Below, one piece after another: positions 33,075-41,878 of a DNA stretch of 64,000 bases. Made by a program: the position numbers and the translations under genes. How positions within the stretch are numbered: the stretch's first letter is position 1; each line of letters begins with the position of its first letter. Under the pieces are notes generated by a model, which was not told the origin of the DNA, did no database searches, and saw only the letters and a program-made list of their open reading frames with translations. This DNA is from Clavaria fumosa (Eukaryota; Basidiomycota; Agaricomycetes; Agaricales; Clavariaceae): the NCBI GenBank assembly GCA_951802425.1, contig OX637804.1:2542001-2606000 (forward strand), in the 5' to 3' direction.

Positions 33075-33077
33075 CTA
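33072..33077 (+). promoter_or_regulatory. UGA-CUA stop-codon readthrough candidate between protease and RT
   Basis: The protease frame ends AGC TGA CTA CAC, and RT continues in the same frame with no ATG until inside the RT domain. TGA CTA is the best-known high-readthrough context. Both decayed copies keep it (minus strand, plus coordinates 21031-21036 and 50090-50095). An ancestral CGA lost by CpG decay is the main alternative. Confidence 0.5.
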
Positions 33078-34376
33078 CACTTGGGCCCCCGGGATGCGGG
33101 TGAGCCCTGGAAGGGGGGAGAGGCTAACGCCTCTGTAAAGATAGACGACGCCTACCTCGAAGGCAGGCGTGAGTACTGGTTTAACCAGTACGCTGAGCTC
33201 TTTGGGGGAGTTCCCCCCAGGCCGCCGCCATTTCGGGCGGTGAACCACCGCATACCCTTAATAGACGAAAAGCAAGTCTATAATTATTACCTGCCTCGGT
33301 GTGCTGAGGCATTTAAGGAACAATTCCTTGAGAAAGTGAACCGTTATATTACTAACGGTTGGTGGGAGGCAGGAGCGGCATCACAAGCAGCTCCTATGTT
33401 ATGCATACCAAAAAGCAGCTGGAACCCGCTGCTACGGACAGTCGTAGACTGTCGGAAACGGAATGCGAACACAGTACGGGATATTACCCCATTGCCTGAT
33501 CAGGACCAGATCAGGCAGGACGTGGCTAGAGCCGTGTATAGGTCAAAGATTGACCTATCAGATGCGTACGAGCAAGTACGCGTAGAGCCTGAGGACGTGT
33601 GGAAGACGGCGTTCGCGACCGTCTTGGGCACCATGTTCTCACAGGTGATGCAGATAGGGGATTGTAATGCCCCTGCTACCTTCCAGCGCCTGATGACGCA
33701 CATATTTTGTCATCAATTGGGAAAGTACGTGCATGTGTACTTAGACGATGTATTCGTCTTCTCCAAGACCTTGGAGGACCATGAGCGTCATTTAAAGATG
33801 GTCTTTGAGACCCTCAAAGGCGCGAGCCTTTTCTTGAGCAAGAAGAAGTGCTTGTCATACGTGAAGAGCGTAGATTGCTTAGGGCATATTATAGATGCCC
33901 GAGGAATCCACATCACCGTGGATAAAGTGGATAAAATCTGTAACTGGAAAACGCCGACAAGTGTTAACAAGGTGCAGAGGTTCCTCAGATTAGTACAGTA
34001 CATCGGACAGTTCATGCCCGATCTGTCCACTTACACTGGCCCTTTGGCTAGTCTGTGTAGTGAAACGCAAACGTTTCACTGGAGACCACTCCATGACAAG
34101 TGCATGGAGATGATTAAGGCATTGGTGTGTAAAATGCCAATATTACGCCTGGTAGACGTGGCAGTACAGGAGCCAATCTGGCTCGTGTGCAACGCGTCAG
34201 TGTCGGGCGTAGGGGCCATGTATGGCCAGGGAAAGACAAGGGAAACCTGCCGTCCGGCAGGGTTTATGTCTAAAAGGTTCAGCCCGGCCCAGTTTAGTTA
34301 CAAAACCTGGGACTGGGAGGCCTTAGCGATTGTCGAATCGCTACAGAAATGGGAGGATAAACTCCTCGGTAGATGA
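33078..34376 (+). CDS. Reverse transcriptase and start of RNase H, element A
   Basis: The frame follows the TGA-CTA in phase. Its RT has LPDQDQIRQDVARAVYRSK, SKIDLSDAYEQVRV, FSQVMQIGDCNAPATFQRLM and the catalytic Y-L-D-D (33738-33749), then the thumb and connection. RNase H begins with VCNASVSGVGAMYGQ, where the expected catalytic Asp of C-D-A-S is Asn; GAC to AAC here is a CpG change (TGC GAC). The frame ends at TGA 34374-34376 (AGA TGA ATC); decayed copy 2 reads AGA CAG ATC, so the stop is mutational. Confidence 0.9.
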   Translation, partial: HLGPRDAGEPWKGGEANASVKIDDAYLEGRREYWFNQYAELFGGVPPRPPPFRAVNHRIPLIDEKQVYNYYLPRCAEAFKEQFLEKVNRYITNGWWEAGAASQAAPMLCIPKSSWNPLLRTVVDCRKRNANTVRDITPLPDQDQIRQDVARAVYRSKIDLSDAYEQVRVEPEDVWKTAFATVLGTMFSQVMQIGDCNAPATFQRLMTHIFCHQLGKYVHVYLDDVFVFSKTLEDHERHLKMVFETLKGASLFLSKKKCLSYVKSVDCLGHIIDARGIHITVDKVDKICNWKTPTSVNKVQRFLRLVQYIGQFMPDLSTYTGPLASLCSETQTFHWRPLHDKCMEMIKALVCKMPILRLVDVAVQEPIWLVCNASVSGVGAMYGQGKTRETCRPAGFMSKRFSPAQFSYKTWDWEALAIVESLQKWEDKLLGR

Positions 34377-35177
34377 ATCAATGTGGTCACAGACCACGAA
34401 GCGCTGGGGTTCTTTAGGAACCAAACGCGCTTGTCTGGCCGGCAGGCCAGGTGGATGGAATATATGGAGAGGTTTGACTACTCCATCACTTACATTAAAG
34501 GCGAGAGCAATAAAGTTGTGGATGGCCTTTCGCGTTACCATATGAGTGACGCGACAGATGAGATTCATCCGGATCACAAGTACGTGAAGGCGGACGTTCG
34601 CCTTGATCCTGAAGGGGATGAGTTGCCCTGCGGATGCCTGGAGGAGGTGCGCGCACTACGAGTACGCGCACCTGCCGCGGACCAGGAGACCGAGCAGGAG
34701 CAACCGCCGCCTGTGCCCCAAGCGGACGGGGAGGTGAGGGACGAGACGCTCATGCCCTTAAGGCCCCGCGTGGAAGGGGGGGATAGCAGGATGCTGCAAA
34801 GCATCCGTGACGGCTATGAACAGGATCGCCTGTTCAAAATAATTCTGGAGAAACCGGGAAACTACACCAGTTTTAAGATCAGGGATGACCTGATCTTCGC
34901 TGAGAATAAAAAGGGAGACGAGGTGCTCTGCATGCCTCGTACCCTTCATGAAGGGAAAAGCATCCCTGGGAGAATAATCCAGGAAGCCCATGCGGTCCTA
35001 GGACACATGGGGTCGCGGATAACGATGGATTACGTCCGCCGTTACTACTGGTGGCCATCGGTGTCTAAAGACATCGATAAGTTTTGCTCGTCGTGCCAGA
35101 CGAGCAAGACTTCCCCTCAGAAGCCACAAGGGCTTCTACACACCTCCCGATCCCCAGGCGGCCCTGGGAATCAATAG
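34377..35177 (+). CDS. End of RNase H and integrase zinc domain, element A
   Basis: Same frame as RT after the mutational TGA. RNase H continues with INVVTDHEALGFF and SNKVVDGLSRY, then an acidic linker and the integrase HHCC finger (AHAVLGHMG...CSSC near 34990-35100). Copy 2 has nine more bases in the finger (C-D-M-C). The frame is lost near 35140, where one C is missing compared with copy 2 (ACCTCCCG against ACCCTCCC); after that the integrase core runs in the 35084-36277 frame. Confidence 0.85.
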   Translation: MNVVTDHEALGFFRNQTRLSGRQARWMEYMERFDYSITYIKGESNKVVDGLSRYHMSDATDEIHPDHKYVKADVRLDPEGDELPCGCLEEVRALRVRAPAADQETEQEQPPPVPQADGEVRDETLMPLRPRVEGGDSRMLQSIRDGYEQDRLFKIILEKPGNYTSFKIRDDLIFAENKKGDEVLCMPRTLHEGKSIPGRIIQEAHAVLGHMGSRITMDYVRRYYWWPSVSKDIDKFCSSCQTSKTSPQKPQGLLHTSRSPGGPGNQ

Positions 35178-36277
35178 GAATGGACTTCGTAGGTCCATTT
35201 CCTATGTCGAAAGAGGCGGACTACCTCTGGGTGGTGATCTGCCACCTCACTTCACTGGTACACCTAGTACCAGTTACCGTTTCGGTAACGGCAGCAGAGC
35301 TAGCCTGGCTCTTCCTAACCCATGTAGTGAGACTGCATGGGTTGCCAGGATTGATTGTGTCCGATCATGATCCGAGATTTACGTCTGCCTTTTGGCAGGA
35401 AACACACCAACTACTCGGTGTCAAGCTGCGGATGTCCACAGCTTTCCATCTGCAGACAGATGGAGCGACGGAACGGTCGATCCGATCTGTGGTCCAACCG
35501 GACCAGATAGACTGGGCGGAGCGAATCCCAATGGTCGAGTTTGCCATTAACGCGTCAATAAGCGCGTCGATGGGGTTTGCCCCATTTGAGCTCACCTATG
35601 GGTACATGCCCCAGATGATGGCAGAGTTGCCAGATGACCTCTGGGCGGTGCCCAGAGGGGTACGGATGTTCGCGGAGAAAGCCACACTCAACCTTGCAAT
35701 GGTGCACAATGTGATTATAGAAAGTCGCATCCACCAGACATTTTATGCTAACCAGCGTAGATGGGCAGAGCACCCGTTTAGAGAGGGAGAATTAGTCTAC
35801 CTCTCAACAGAGAACTTGAATCTCCCTAAAAAACGAGCTAGAAAGCTCATGCCGAAGTTTATTGGGCCATACCCAATACGGTTGTGTAGACCGGAATCGT
35901 CTACGTACGAGCTGGAGCTCCCCAACTCGCTAAAGTCGAGGAGAATCCATCCGATGTTCCATGTCAGCCGGTTGCGGCGACATGAACCAAACGACGACGC
36001 ATTGTTTCTGCGTCGTGAAGTGAAAGTCTTTTATGACTTTGGTGTGGATCCAAAGGAGGAATGGCTAGTAGACGCCATTATTGGCCATAGGTGGGAAGGC
36101 CGCCACCTGGAATGCGAGGTTCGATGGAACCTCGGGGATACGACCTGGGAGCCGTACATGGGGGTCAAAGAGCTGGCTGCTCTAGACCATTACCTTGAAC
36201 TACAAGGTGTAGACTCGTGGAGGGCGCTACCTAGGCACCCTCGAGCAGAGCGCGGACAGAGCGCCCGCGCGGAGTAG
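35084..36277 (+). CDS. Integrase core and C-terminal chromodomain, element A
   Basis: The true part starts near 35150. The DDE core has M-D-F-V-G-P, V-S-D-H-D-P-R-F and TDGATERSIRSV, supplying D, D and E. It is followed by FELTYGYMPQ and the GPY-like region (PKFIGPYPIRLC), then IHPMFHVSRLR and a chromodomain (VDAIIGHRWEGRHLEC...TTWEPYMG), which in chromoviruses targets insertion to modified chromatin. It ends 133 nt before ORF3. Confidence 0.9.
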   Translation: MLVVPDEQDFPSEATRASTHLPIPRRPWESIGMDFVGPFPMSKEADYLWVVICHLTSLVHLVPVTVSVTAAELAWLFLTHVVRLHGLPGLIVSDHDPRFTSAFWQETHQLLGVKLRMSTAFHLQTDGATERSIRSVVQPDQIDWAERIPMVEFAINASISASMGFAPFELTYGYMPQMMAELPDDLWAVPRGVRMFAEKATLNLAMVHNVIIESRIHQTFYANQRRWAEHPFREGELVYLSTENLNLPKKRARKLMPKFIGPYPIRLCRPESSTYELELPNSLKSRRIHPMFHVSRLRRHEPNDDALFLRREVKVFYDFGVDPKEEWLVDAIIGHRWEGRHLECEVRWNLGDTTWEPYMGVKELAALDHYLELQGVDSWRALPRHPRAERGQSARAE

Positions 36278-36359
36278 TAAACGCGATCGAGCCAGACCAC
36301 TGGGTCATTAGCCACAGTGATTAAGTCATGTGGTGGCTCCACTGTAAGGTACAAAACCT

Positions 36360-36410
36360 TAAGAGGGCCTGCCCTCTTTTTCTCTTTTTCTTCATCAACC
36401 ATTTGTTACA
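36360..36410 (+). promoter_or_regulatory. CT-rich box before ORF3
   Basis: CCCTCTTTTTCTCTTTTTC is followed by TTCATCAACC just before the ORF3 ATG. Pyrimidine boxes with CATCAAC starts are common in fungal core promoters. It may give ORF3 its own transcript. I see no clear 3' splice site here. Confidence 0.35.
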
Positions 36411-38549
36411 ATGGATGATCCGATGGGGGAAACCCCATCTCCTCGTGCTACCCGCGCCGCCGCTGCTACCGCTGCCGCCTCTACCGCCGCCATCCCTGGC
36501 CTCGCGCCAGGGAACTCGCTGCTGACGAGCATCGTCGGAACGGCTGGGTTGTCCCAGCCGTCGTTGTCGCAAGGGGAGGAAACTCTCCCCTGTGTCCAGG
36601 ATCGCATGATCCATGCGATCACCCACGGATCCCGGTGCACTCAGTGTATCGGATTCCGTCGTCACATCTTCGAGTCGCTGCTGCACTCGGATGAAGCGTT
36701 TCAACAAACGCTTAAGGAAGCGCAGGAAAGCGCTAGGCATGAGCTCGAGCCGGAGCTCAGAATGATACAGCGCAAGTTGGATGACTTGCATGAAGAGTAT
36801 GAGAGGGGCAATGCCCTTTGCGCCGGGCACCGGCAAAAGCTTGAAAAAGCTTACGATAGCCTGGATAAGGTCGAGGCCGACCTTAGAAAGGCGAAGGAGA
36901 AGGTTCTCTCCTTGACAGAAAAGTTGGCAAGCGCCAACGAGGAGCTCGCCACGGTGCGAACGGCGGCGAAAGGGAAGGGACCTGACAGGGATCCTTTGGA
37001 GCGGGACCCTAAAAGGGCCCGCACTGCTGTCTCATACGCGGACATAGCGCCGCCTATGGGGGACGTGGACGTCCCCATGAACATTGAGGAGGGGTATCCC
37101 CCTCTTCCACCTGCTGGTGTTAGCCAGCAGAACCCCGATGCCTCACTGAGGCATAAACGAACGTTTGCGGAGACGGTGCTTGCGCCTCCGACAAAGGGTT
37201 ATCCCTTTAATGCCCCCTGCCCGGACAGGGCTCCGGATGGCTATCCCTGGCCATCGGGGATGTCCATCAAACCCGGTGCGTGGGCTGTCGAGTTGAAGAC
37301 GGTTGAGGAGGTGATAGCCCTCAACCAGCAGGCGCATCATGGAGCACCTGACGGCAGTTATGATATGACTGCTGTAATGAAGATGTGATGGGCCATTAAG
37401 GAGGCCCAGAAGAACGCGGCAGCAGGAAAGCTGCCTACACCAGTTGAGGACTGGCTGTTGAGGAACTGGAGAGTTCCTGCCGTCGAGAAATTGGCAGACC
37501 GGGTGGCACGCCATCTGCAGGGGCAGATGTTGCGAGAGAGCGGAGGGATGGGCAACCCATCCCTGAGGGCAGGACCCTTGGAAGTCGCAGGAGGGGGAGC
37601 ACCCTCCTATCCGTCATACCAGACATTGCCACTGACAGCGGCAAGAGTGGTTGCGCCTCCCATTAGGGAGTTTGTGGAGACTGGGGAGCCGTTGCTCCCC
37701 CAAGAGCTGTGGCTCTCCTTTGTAGGGGAGAAGGGAGAAATTCCCCCTATGAACCCGAAAGGCGACAGAGGCACAGTGTCAGACCTGCGCTGTTGGGCCG
37801 CCAACATAAGGATGGGCAGAGTGGCCGTCCTTGGTATTGATAAGGACGGGGACTCACCCCTGTCCTTTGCACGCAAGGTGGCCATTTGGCGTACCATAAT
37901 GGCGTGCGCACCGTCCCGGGCCCGAATGCGGCGCCCGTTTCTAGCTATGGCTGTAGCCCTCTTTGTGTCAAAGGGGGCGTACGCGCAGGCCATTAAAGGG
38001 AGAGTCCTCCCTGCACGACGTTCCAGGCACTGGAACACAAAGATAATGCCAACCGTCGCGCAGACGATTGAGGCGTTTGTAGACGCCGGAGTCTCTGTTG
38101 GGGAAATGGAGCTCTGGGACGAATTTGTACTCGCGTGGGCACGCGAGTACGTGCGAAAGGGGAATGCCCCCTTGGATGATGATATCCAGCTAGCGCTGGG
38201 TGAATGGGAGAAGCCTCCCATACCGCCCCGGACATATGCACTGCTAGAGTGCATAGGGCGCGGGGCGCGTCCGTGCCGTCTTCGATTAAGCGAGAAGGCA
38301 GGAGACGAACAGAGGGGCGATGCGCCCCTTGAAGATGGTGGAAGCACATCCACCGTTAGGAACCCCCTAGGGCTACCTATTGGGGGTTTAACAATATCCC
38401 AGACAGAGGGTGCGGGGCCCTCTCAAAAACAAAAGAAAGCGGCTAAGTCATCAGCCACTAAGGCCGCGAAGAGGCCTGTTGTGTCGTCGCCCGACTGGAG
38501 CGATGACGAGGGCGAGCCGCCGTGCGACTATGAGCAGGGCTCGGACTAA
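36411..38549 (+). CDS. ORF3, accessory protein gene of element A (one internal TGA)
   Basis: A 713-codon frame lies between pol and the 3' LTR, where env would sit. It starts at an ATG and has one TGA (37386-37388, codon 326); both decayed copies have CGA there. Seen in order: an Ala-rich N-terminus, a His/Cys cluster H68-x3-H72-x3-C76-x2-C79-x5-H85 kept in all copies, a coiled coil (about 94-185), a basic patch KRAR (201-204), the Pro-rich PPLPPAG, a globular C-terminal half (WLSFVGEK, SFARKVAIWRTIMAC, SKGAYAQAIKGRVLP), a Lys/Ala-rich stretch and an acidic end. No signal peptide or membrane segment is evident, so it is not an envelope. I do not recognise its function; nucleic-acid or Gag binding is conceivable. 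Confidence 0.8.
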
Positions 38550-38845
38550 GCATCCGAGCTCTTTAAAAACATATGCCTACCCCGCAGGACGAGACAGTGG
38601 CACTTGGGGCACCCCCCACCGGGGCGTGCCGCTCGTGACACGCTGTCCAACTGGGGGCAGGTCACACAGACCACCAGGTAGGACCCGTCAGCACCAGGCG
38701 AAGGCCCCAGGAGGGGATCGCGCCCTGTGACATGGCGGTAACTTTGCCCAAGGGGATGCGCCCTTTGTAACATTATTCTACTTCTGCTCATCGTCCCGTG
38801 CCACCCATGTGTTGCCTCTGGTTGGGGCCTCTCTGGAGGGGAGGG

Positions 38846-39072
38846 TGTAAGGCTATAGGCCTTTTCTATTCTTTTATTACATAATATACATACCATAATA
38901 GTCTACTAGCATAGCCGCTTAGGCTATGCTTACCTCAGCGGCCCCTAGAGGGCCGCTCACCTATATATATATCGTGTTGCGACTGTACAGAGAGGGTAGA
39001 TCCCTCTTCATAGAACTACCATACTCAATATACAGTTGAGTCCAGTTCTTTTGAGGGATAGAAAGTATTACA
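38846..39072 (+). mobile_element. 3' LTR of element A
   Basis: 227 bp, TGTAAGG...TATTACA, directly after the polypurine tract GGAGGGGAGGG and followed by GACAA. The 38550-38834 stretch between ORF3 and the tract is untranslated. Confidence 0.95.
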
Positions 39073-39339
39073 GACAAGTTGGGAAATGCTCCAGCATCTC
39101 AAGGCATGTAGGGAGATTCTTGAGTTGTGATATTGCCATAGATACCAATACTGATACCTGTACCATGGATGAACTCCCCTTATACACGGTTCTGTCATCT
39201 ATTTCTTCTGCTGCCTTTTTGATTTCCGTTGTTATTCTGCAAATTAGCAATACCCCTGTACCCACACTTGTAGATTGTGGAGCTACCGAATGTTTCGTTT
39301 TGCCTGACTTTACACCTTTGAAATTCCATTCAACACTAG
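39073..39339 (+). pseudogene. Protease fragment of element B, copy 2
   Basis: It resumes B after the element A insertion, beginning with the second GACAA. It encodes the V-D-C-G-A-T active site and stops matching copy 1 at CAACACTA (39339), inside the domain. The next 40 bp (39340-39379) are unrelated. Confidence 0.85.
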
Positions 39340-39379
39340 GGTTCCTGGGGTCTTCCAGCAAAATTTGAAATATAGTAGC

Positions 39380-40106
39380 TGTTACATCTATGTCGCGGGG
39401 GTCGGGTGGAGTAAAGTCTGGGCAGGAACAATAAAGTCCAGGTGAGAATAACAAGGTCCGGGTGCAGCGGAGCAAACCAGAGTTTGGACGGAGTTGGACT
39501 TGGGTTCGGACAAGACTTGGCGAATGTATTGAAACAATGCCCTCTGCGGATCAGTGTCTCGGATTTCGGGAGAAGGCGGGAGACGGGTTTCAGGCAATGC
39601 GGAGTAGACTGCGAGTAGGCGGGGTTGATATTCAGACTGGCTAGACAAGGCTGTAATCTATGAGTACTTATACAAAAGTCCGAGGCAATGCTAGCAACGG
39701 AGATAACTCTGGTATGACTACGGAATCTGTTCATAGCTACGGAGTAATGTCCGGGAGTCAGGAAATAAACTTAACAATGGGACTATGAGATGGAGACGGA
39801 ATCTGATCGGGACAAACATTAAACTACTAACTATGATTGTACAGATGTTTCTGGGAGTCCATCAAATTGTCCAGGCGATGGGTCCAGGGCAGGACCAGTT
39901 CCTGGTTGCCCGAGGCAACAGCAACTAGTGCGGACATCAGTTGGTGGCCCTTCAGGCACACTTCCTGATCCTGTGCTACGTCGCGCAAGTAAAGTCCGGC
40001 GCTCTGGACATAAGTCCGAGAGCCCAGAGTTGTGATCAGGGGTCTGGAGACTGCCAGAGAAGGCCGGAGAAGGCCGGAGAATACTCCGGTTGGCACAGGC
40101 ATGACA
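39380..40106 (+). mobile_element. Solo LTR with 5-bp target duplication
   Basis: 727 bp, TGTTACATCT...GGCATGACA, flanked by GTAGC on both sides (39375-39379 and 40107-40111). It keeps CpG sites (GTCGCGGGGGTCGGG), so it is fairly young. It encodes nothing. The 40112-40347 flank has a short frame (about 90 codons from 40163) with no recognised domain; I do not call it a gene. Confidence 0.85.
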
Positions 40107-40347
40107 GTAGCTGTGAAGTAGTTATTAGAAGAACATATGCAGCTGACTGATAGCTTATATGAATGTTGATGTTGTCATGTTATGAGGTGGGTCACATGGT
40201 GATGCTTGTGACCATGAGTAATACTGGTAATGTGAATAAGACTAATGTATTCATGTGGCATAATGTGCCAAATGAAGGGATTGTGCCATGGCATATCATA
40301 CATAGTATTGGAGGCGCTGGTGTGCCATCATTGTTGTTAGCTGCTGG

Positions 40348-40717
40348 TGTTAGGATGGCTTACCTAAGCCATCCCAAAGAGGAGTTGTGGAGAAACTGGG
40401 GAGGCTTGTTGGAAGGCCACATGACCTGTGGCTGAGAGTCAGATTACTTAATCCCCAAAGTCACCTGACCTGCACCTTGGCATGTCACATGATCCAAGGG
40501 TCCAAGCATGAGAACACCAGCAAGTGCTGAAGCATTCACTATAAGTACTTCACCTTTTCCTTTTTTGTACTCTTTTCCCCTTATCTTAGTATTGTCATCA
40601 TGACCTTACCCTTAAGTTGTGTGAGACCCAGTCTGATATAATACTAAGATCTGCCCATCTGCCCTAGCCCTGTGTCCTAACCCAGCTAGCCTAGACCCTT
40701 AATTTCAAACTGTGACA
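40348..40717 (+). mobile_element. 5' LTR of element C
   Basis: It starts TGTTAGGATGG and matches 42825-43113 for about 290 bp. The end is set at CTGTGACA (40717) by the CA rule. It is CpG-poor. A TATA-like CACTATAAGT lies near 40537. Its start resembles the R1 LTR. Confidence 0.7.
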
Positions 40718-40923
40718 CATTGTCACAGCTCAGCCCCTATCATCCTCTTCTCCTTTTCCTTGCCTGTGGTGTGTAACAGAACCACATGAAAATTTTACTG
40801 TGTGTAGATACACATGACCCAACCTGGAGGATGACTGTGACCCTCTCTGAGTGATACCAAGTGCCCAGCAACACCACCCACCACTCACTCAAGGCCTGGA
40901 ACTTTATTTTACAGTGCCATAGA

Positions 40924-41378
40924 TAGTGAATGGCATGGGTAACCCACGGGTAAATTTGACTGTACCCGTACCCGCACCTGACAGTACCCTTACCCATGGG
41001 TATGGGTCCACTAAACTGCCGGGTACAGGTATGGGTCTGTACTTCTGACTATGCTATGCACAAATACAATGGTGTCCCACCCATCTGCCATCTCCTCCTC
41101 ATCTCCTTCAACTTCAGCCAGTACTGTGACACCCATAACATCACTGTCCTTCACTAGACCTAACTTACTCCACATACCAATGCAAATCAATGCCCAAGTT
41201 GACTGAGCTGACAGCCAAATCTGGACATGCGACAATAGGATCCACGCTGACTGGCTACCCGTGTACCCCTATGAAGGGTATGGGTTTTGGAAGGGTCCAG
41301 AATCCATTACCTGTACCCGCACCTACCCATACCCGTGAAGAAAACCCGTGCAGGTACCAATACCCATGCAATTCACTA
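40924..41378. mobile_element. hAT-type MITE 1
   Basis: 455 bp with 18-bp terminal inverted repeats TAGTGAATGGCATGGGTA / TACCCATGCAATTCACTA (one mismatch) and the 8-bp target duplication GCCATAGA (40916-40923 and 41379-41386). Subterminal arrays of GTACCC/GGGTAC words lie at both ends. There is no transposase. It sits between the element C leader and gag, and is CpG-rich compared with its host. Confidence 0.88.
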
Positions 41379-41386
41379 GCCATAGA

Positions 41387-41878
41387 TTGATGCTGACCTA
41401 GCTGTTGCCCCCTTCAATGGGTGAAAAGGAACTTTTGTATTTTCCTCTAATCCCTTCACCTCCTGTTTATGGCAAACCTGACTACCTATACTACAGACCT
41501 GGTGAAGGTCCTCTTTGCTCTGAGCAAAATTGCTGGAGAAGGATTTGCTGTGGAATGAGCAAATATGAAGGTGGAAGAGATCCTGGGTAATGGTGAGGCC
41601 AGAACCTGGGCAGAATTTGTGGATGAGATGAAGCAGGCATTTGATAACCCAAATGACTGTGTGACTGCCCTTGTAGATGTTGCAGGGTTGAAACAGGCAT
41701 GATGGCACCAGAGTTCTTTGGGAAATTTGAGACGCTGTTCTGACAGGCAGAGATGAGTGAAGAGAAGGACTCAGGAATCCTAGTCCATTGGCTGGAATTG
41801 AACCTGAGTAGGAGGTTGGTGGAGTGGATCTATGGTGTCTCCCCAATGCCAGAGACTTATGGAGGATGGAAAGTGCTG
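41387..41878 (+). pseudogene. gag remnant of element C (R1-like)
   Basis: Pieces DLAVAPFNG, DLVKVLFALSKIAGEGF, EILGNGEARTWAEFV, MKQAFDNPND and ILVHWLELNLSRRLV follow the Gag core of R1 (642-2036) in order. Stops and frameshifts occur, including TGG to TGA. It is CpG-poor. At about 41878 it fuses directly to integrase C-terminal sequence, so the element lost protease, RT, RNase H and most of integrase. Confidence 0.8.

Larger units (their letters stand above)
30164..39072 (+). mobile_element. Ty3/gypsy element A, full length (8909 bp)
   Basis: Identical-length 227-bp LTRs (30164-30390 and 38846-39072), the 5-bp target duplication GACAA (30159-30163 and 39073-39077) and a polypurine tract GGAGGGGAGGG (38835-38845) define the element. 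The empty site is seen at about 7540-7548. Order: gag, zinc knuckle and protease, RT, RNase H, integrase, chromodomain, then a third ORF. It carries two frameshifting indels and three in-frame TGAs, so this copy is probably inactive but recent. Confidence 0.95.
25512..39339 (+). repeat. Segmental duplication 1, copy 2, with nested insertions
   Basis: It equals 3734-7795 interrupted by the solo LTR 28874-29791 and element A 30164-39072. It ends within the protease at CAACACTA (39339), where copy 1 continues. Differences from copy 1 are few and often CG against CA/TG. The 500-bp stretch 25547-26006 holds no gene. Confidence 0.9.

Noticed and set aside
36411..38549. ORF3 as an envelope gene
   Set aside because: It sits where env would, but I see no signal peptide, membrane segment or cleavage motif, and it is rich in coiled coil and charged residues.
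40163..40435. 90-codon ORF as a host gene
   Set aside because: No recognisable domain, partly inside the element C LTR, and in CpG-poor decayed sequence.
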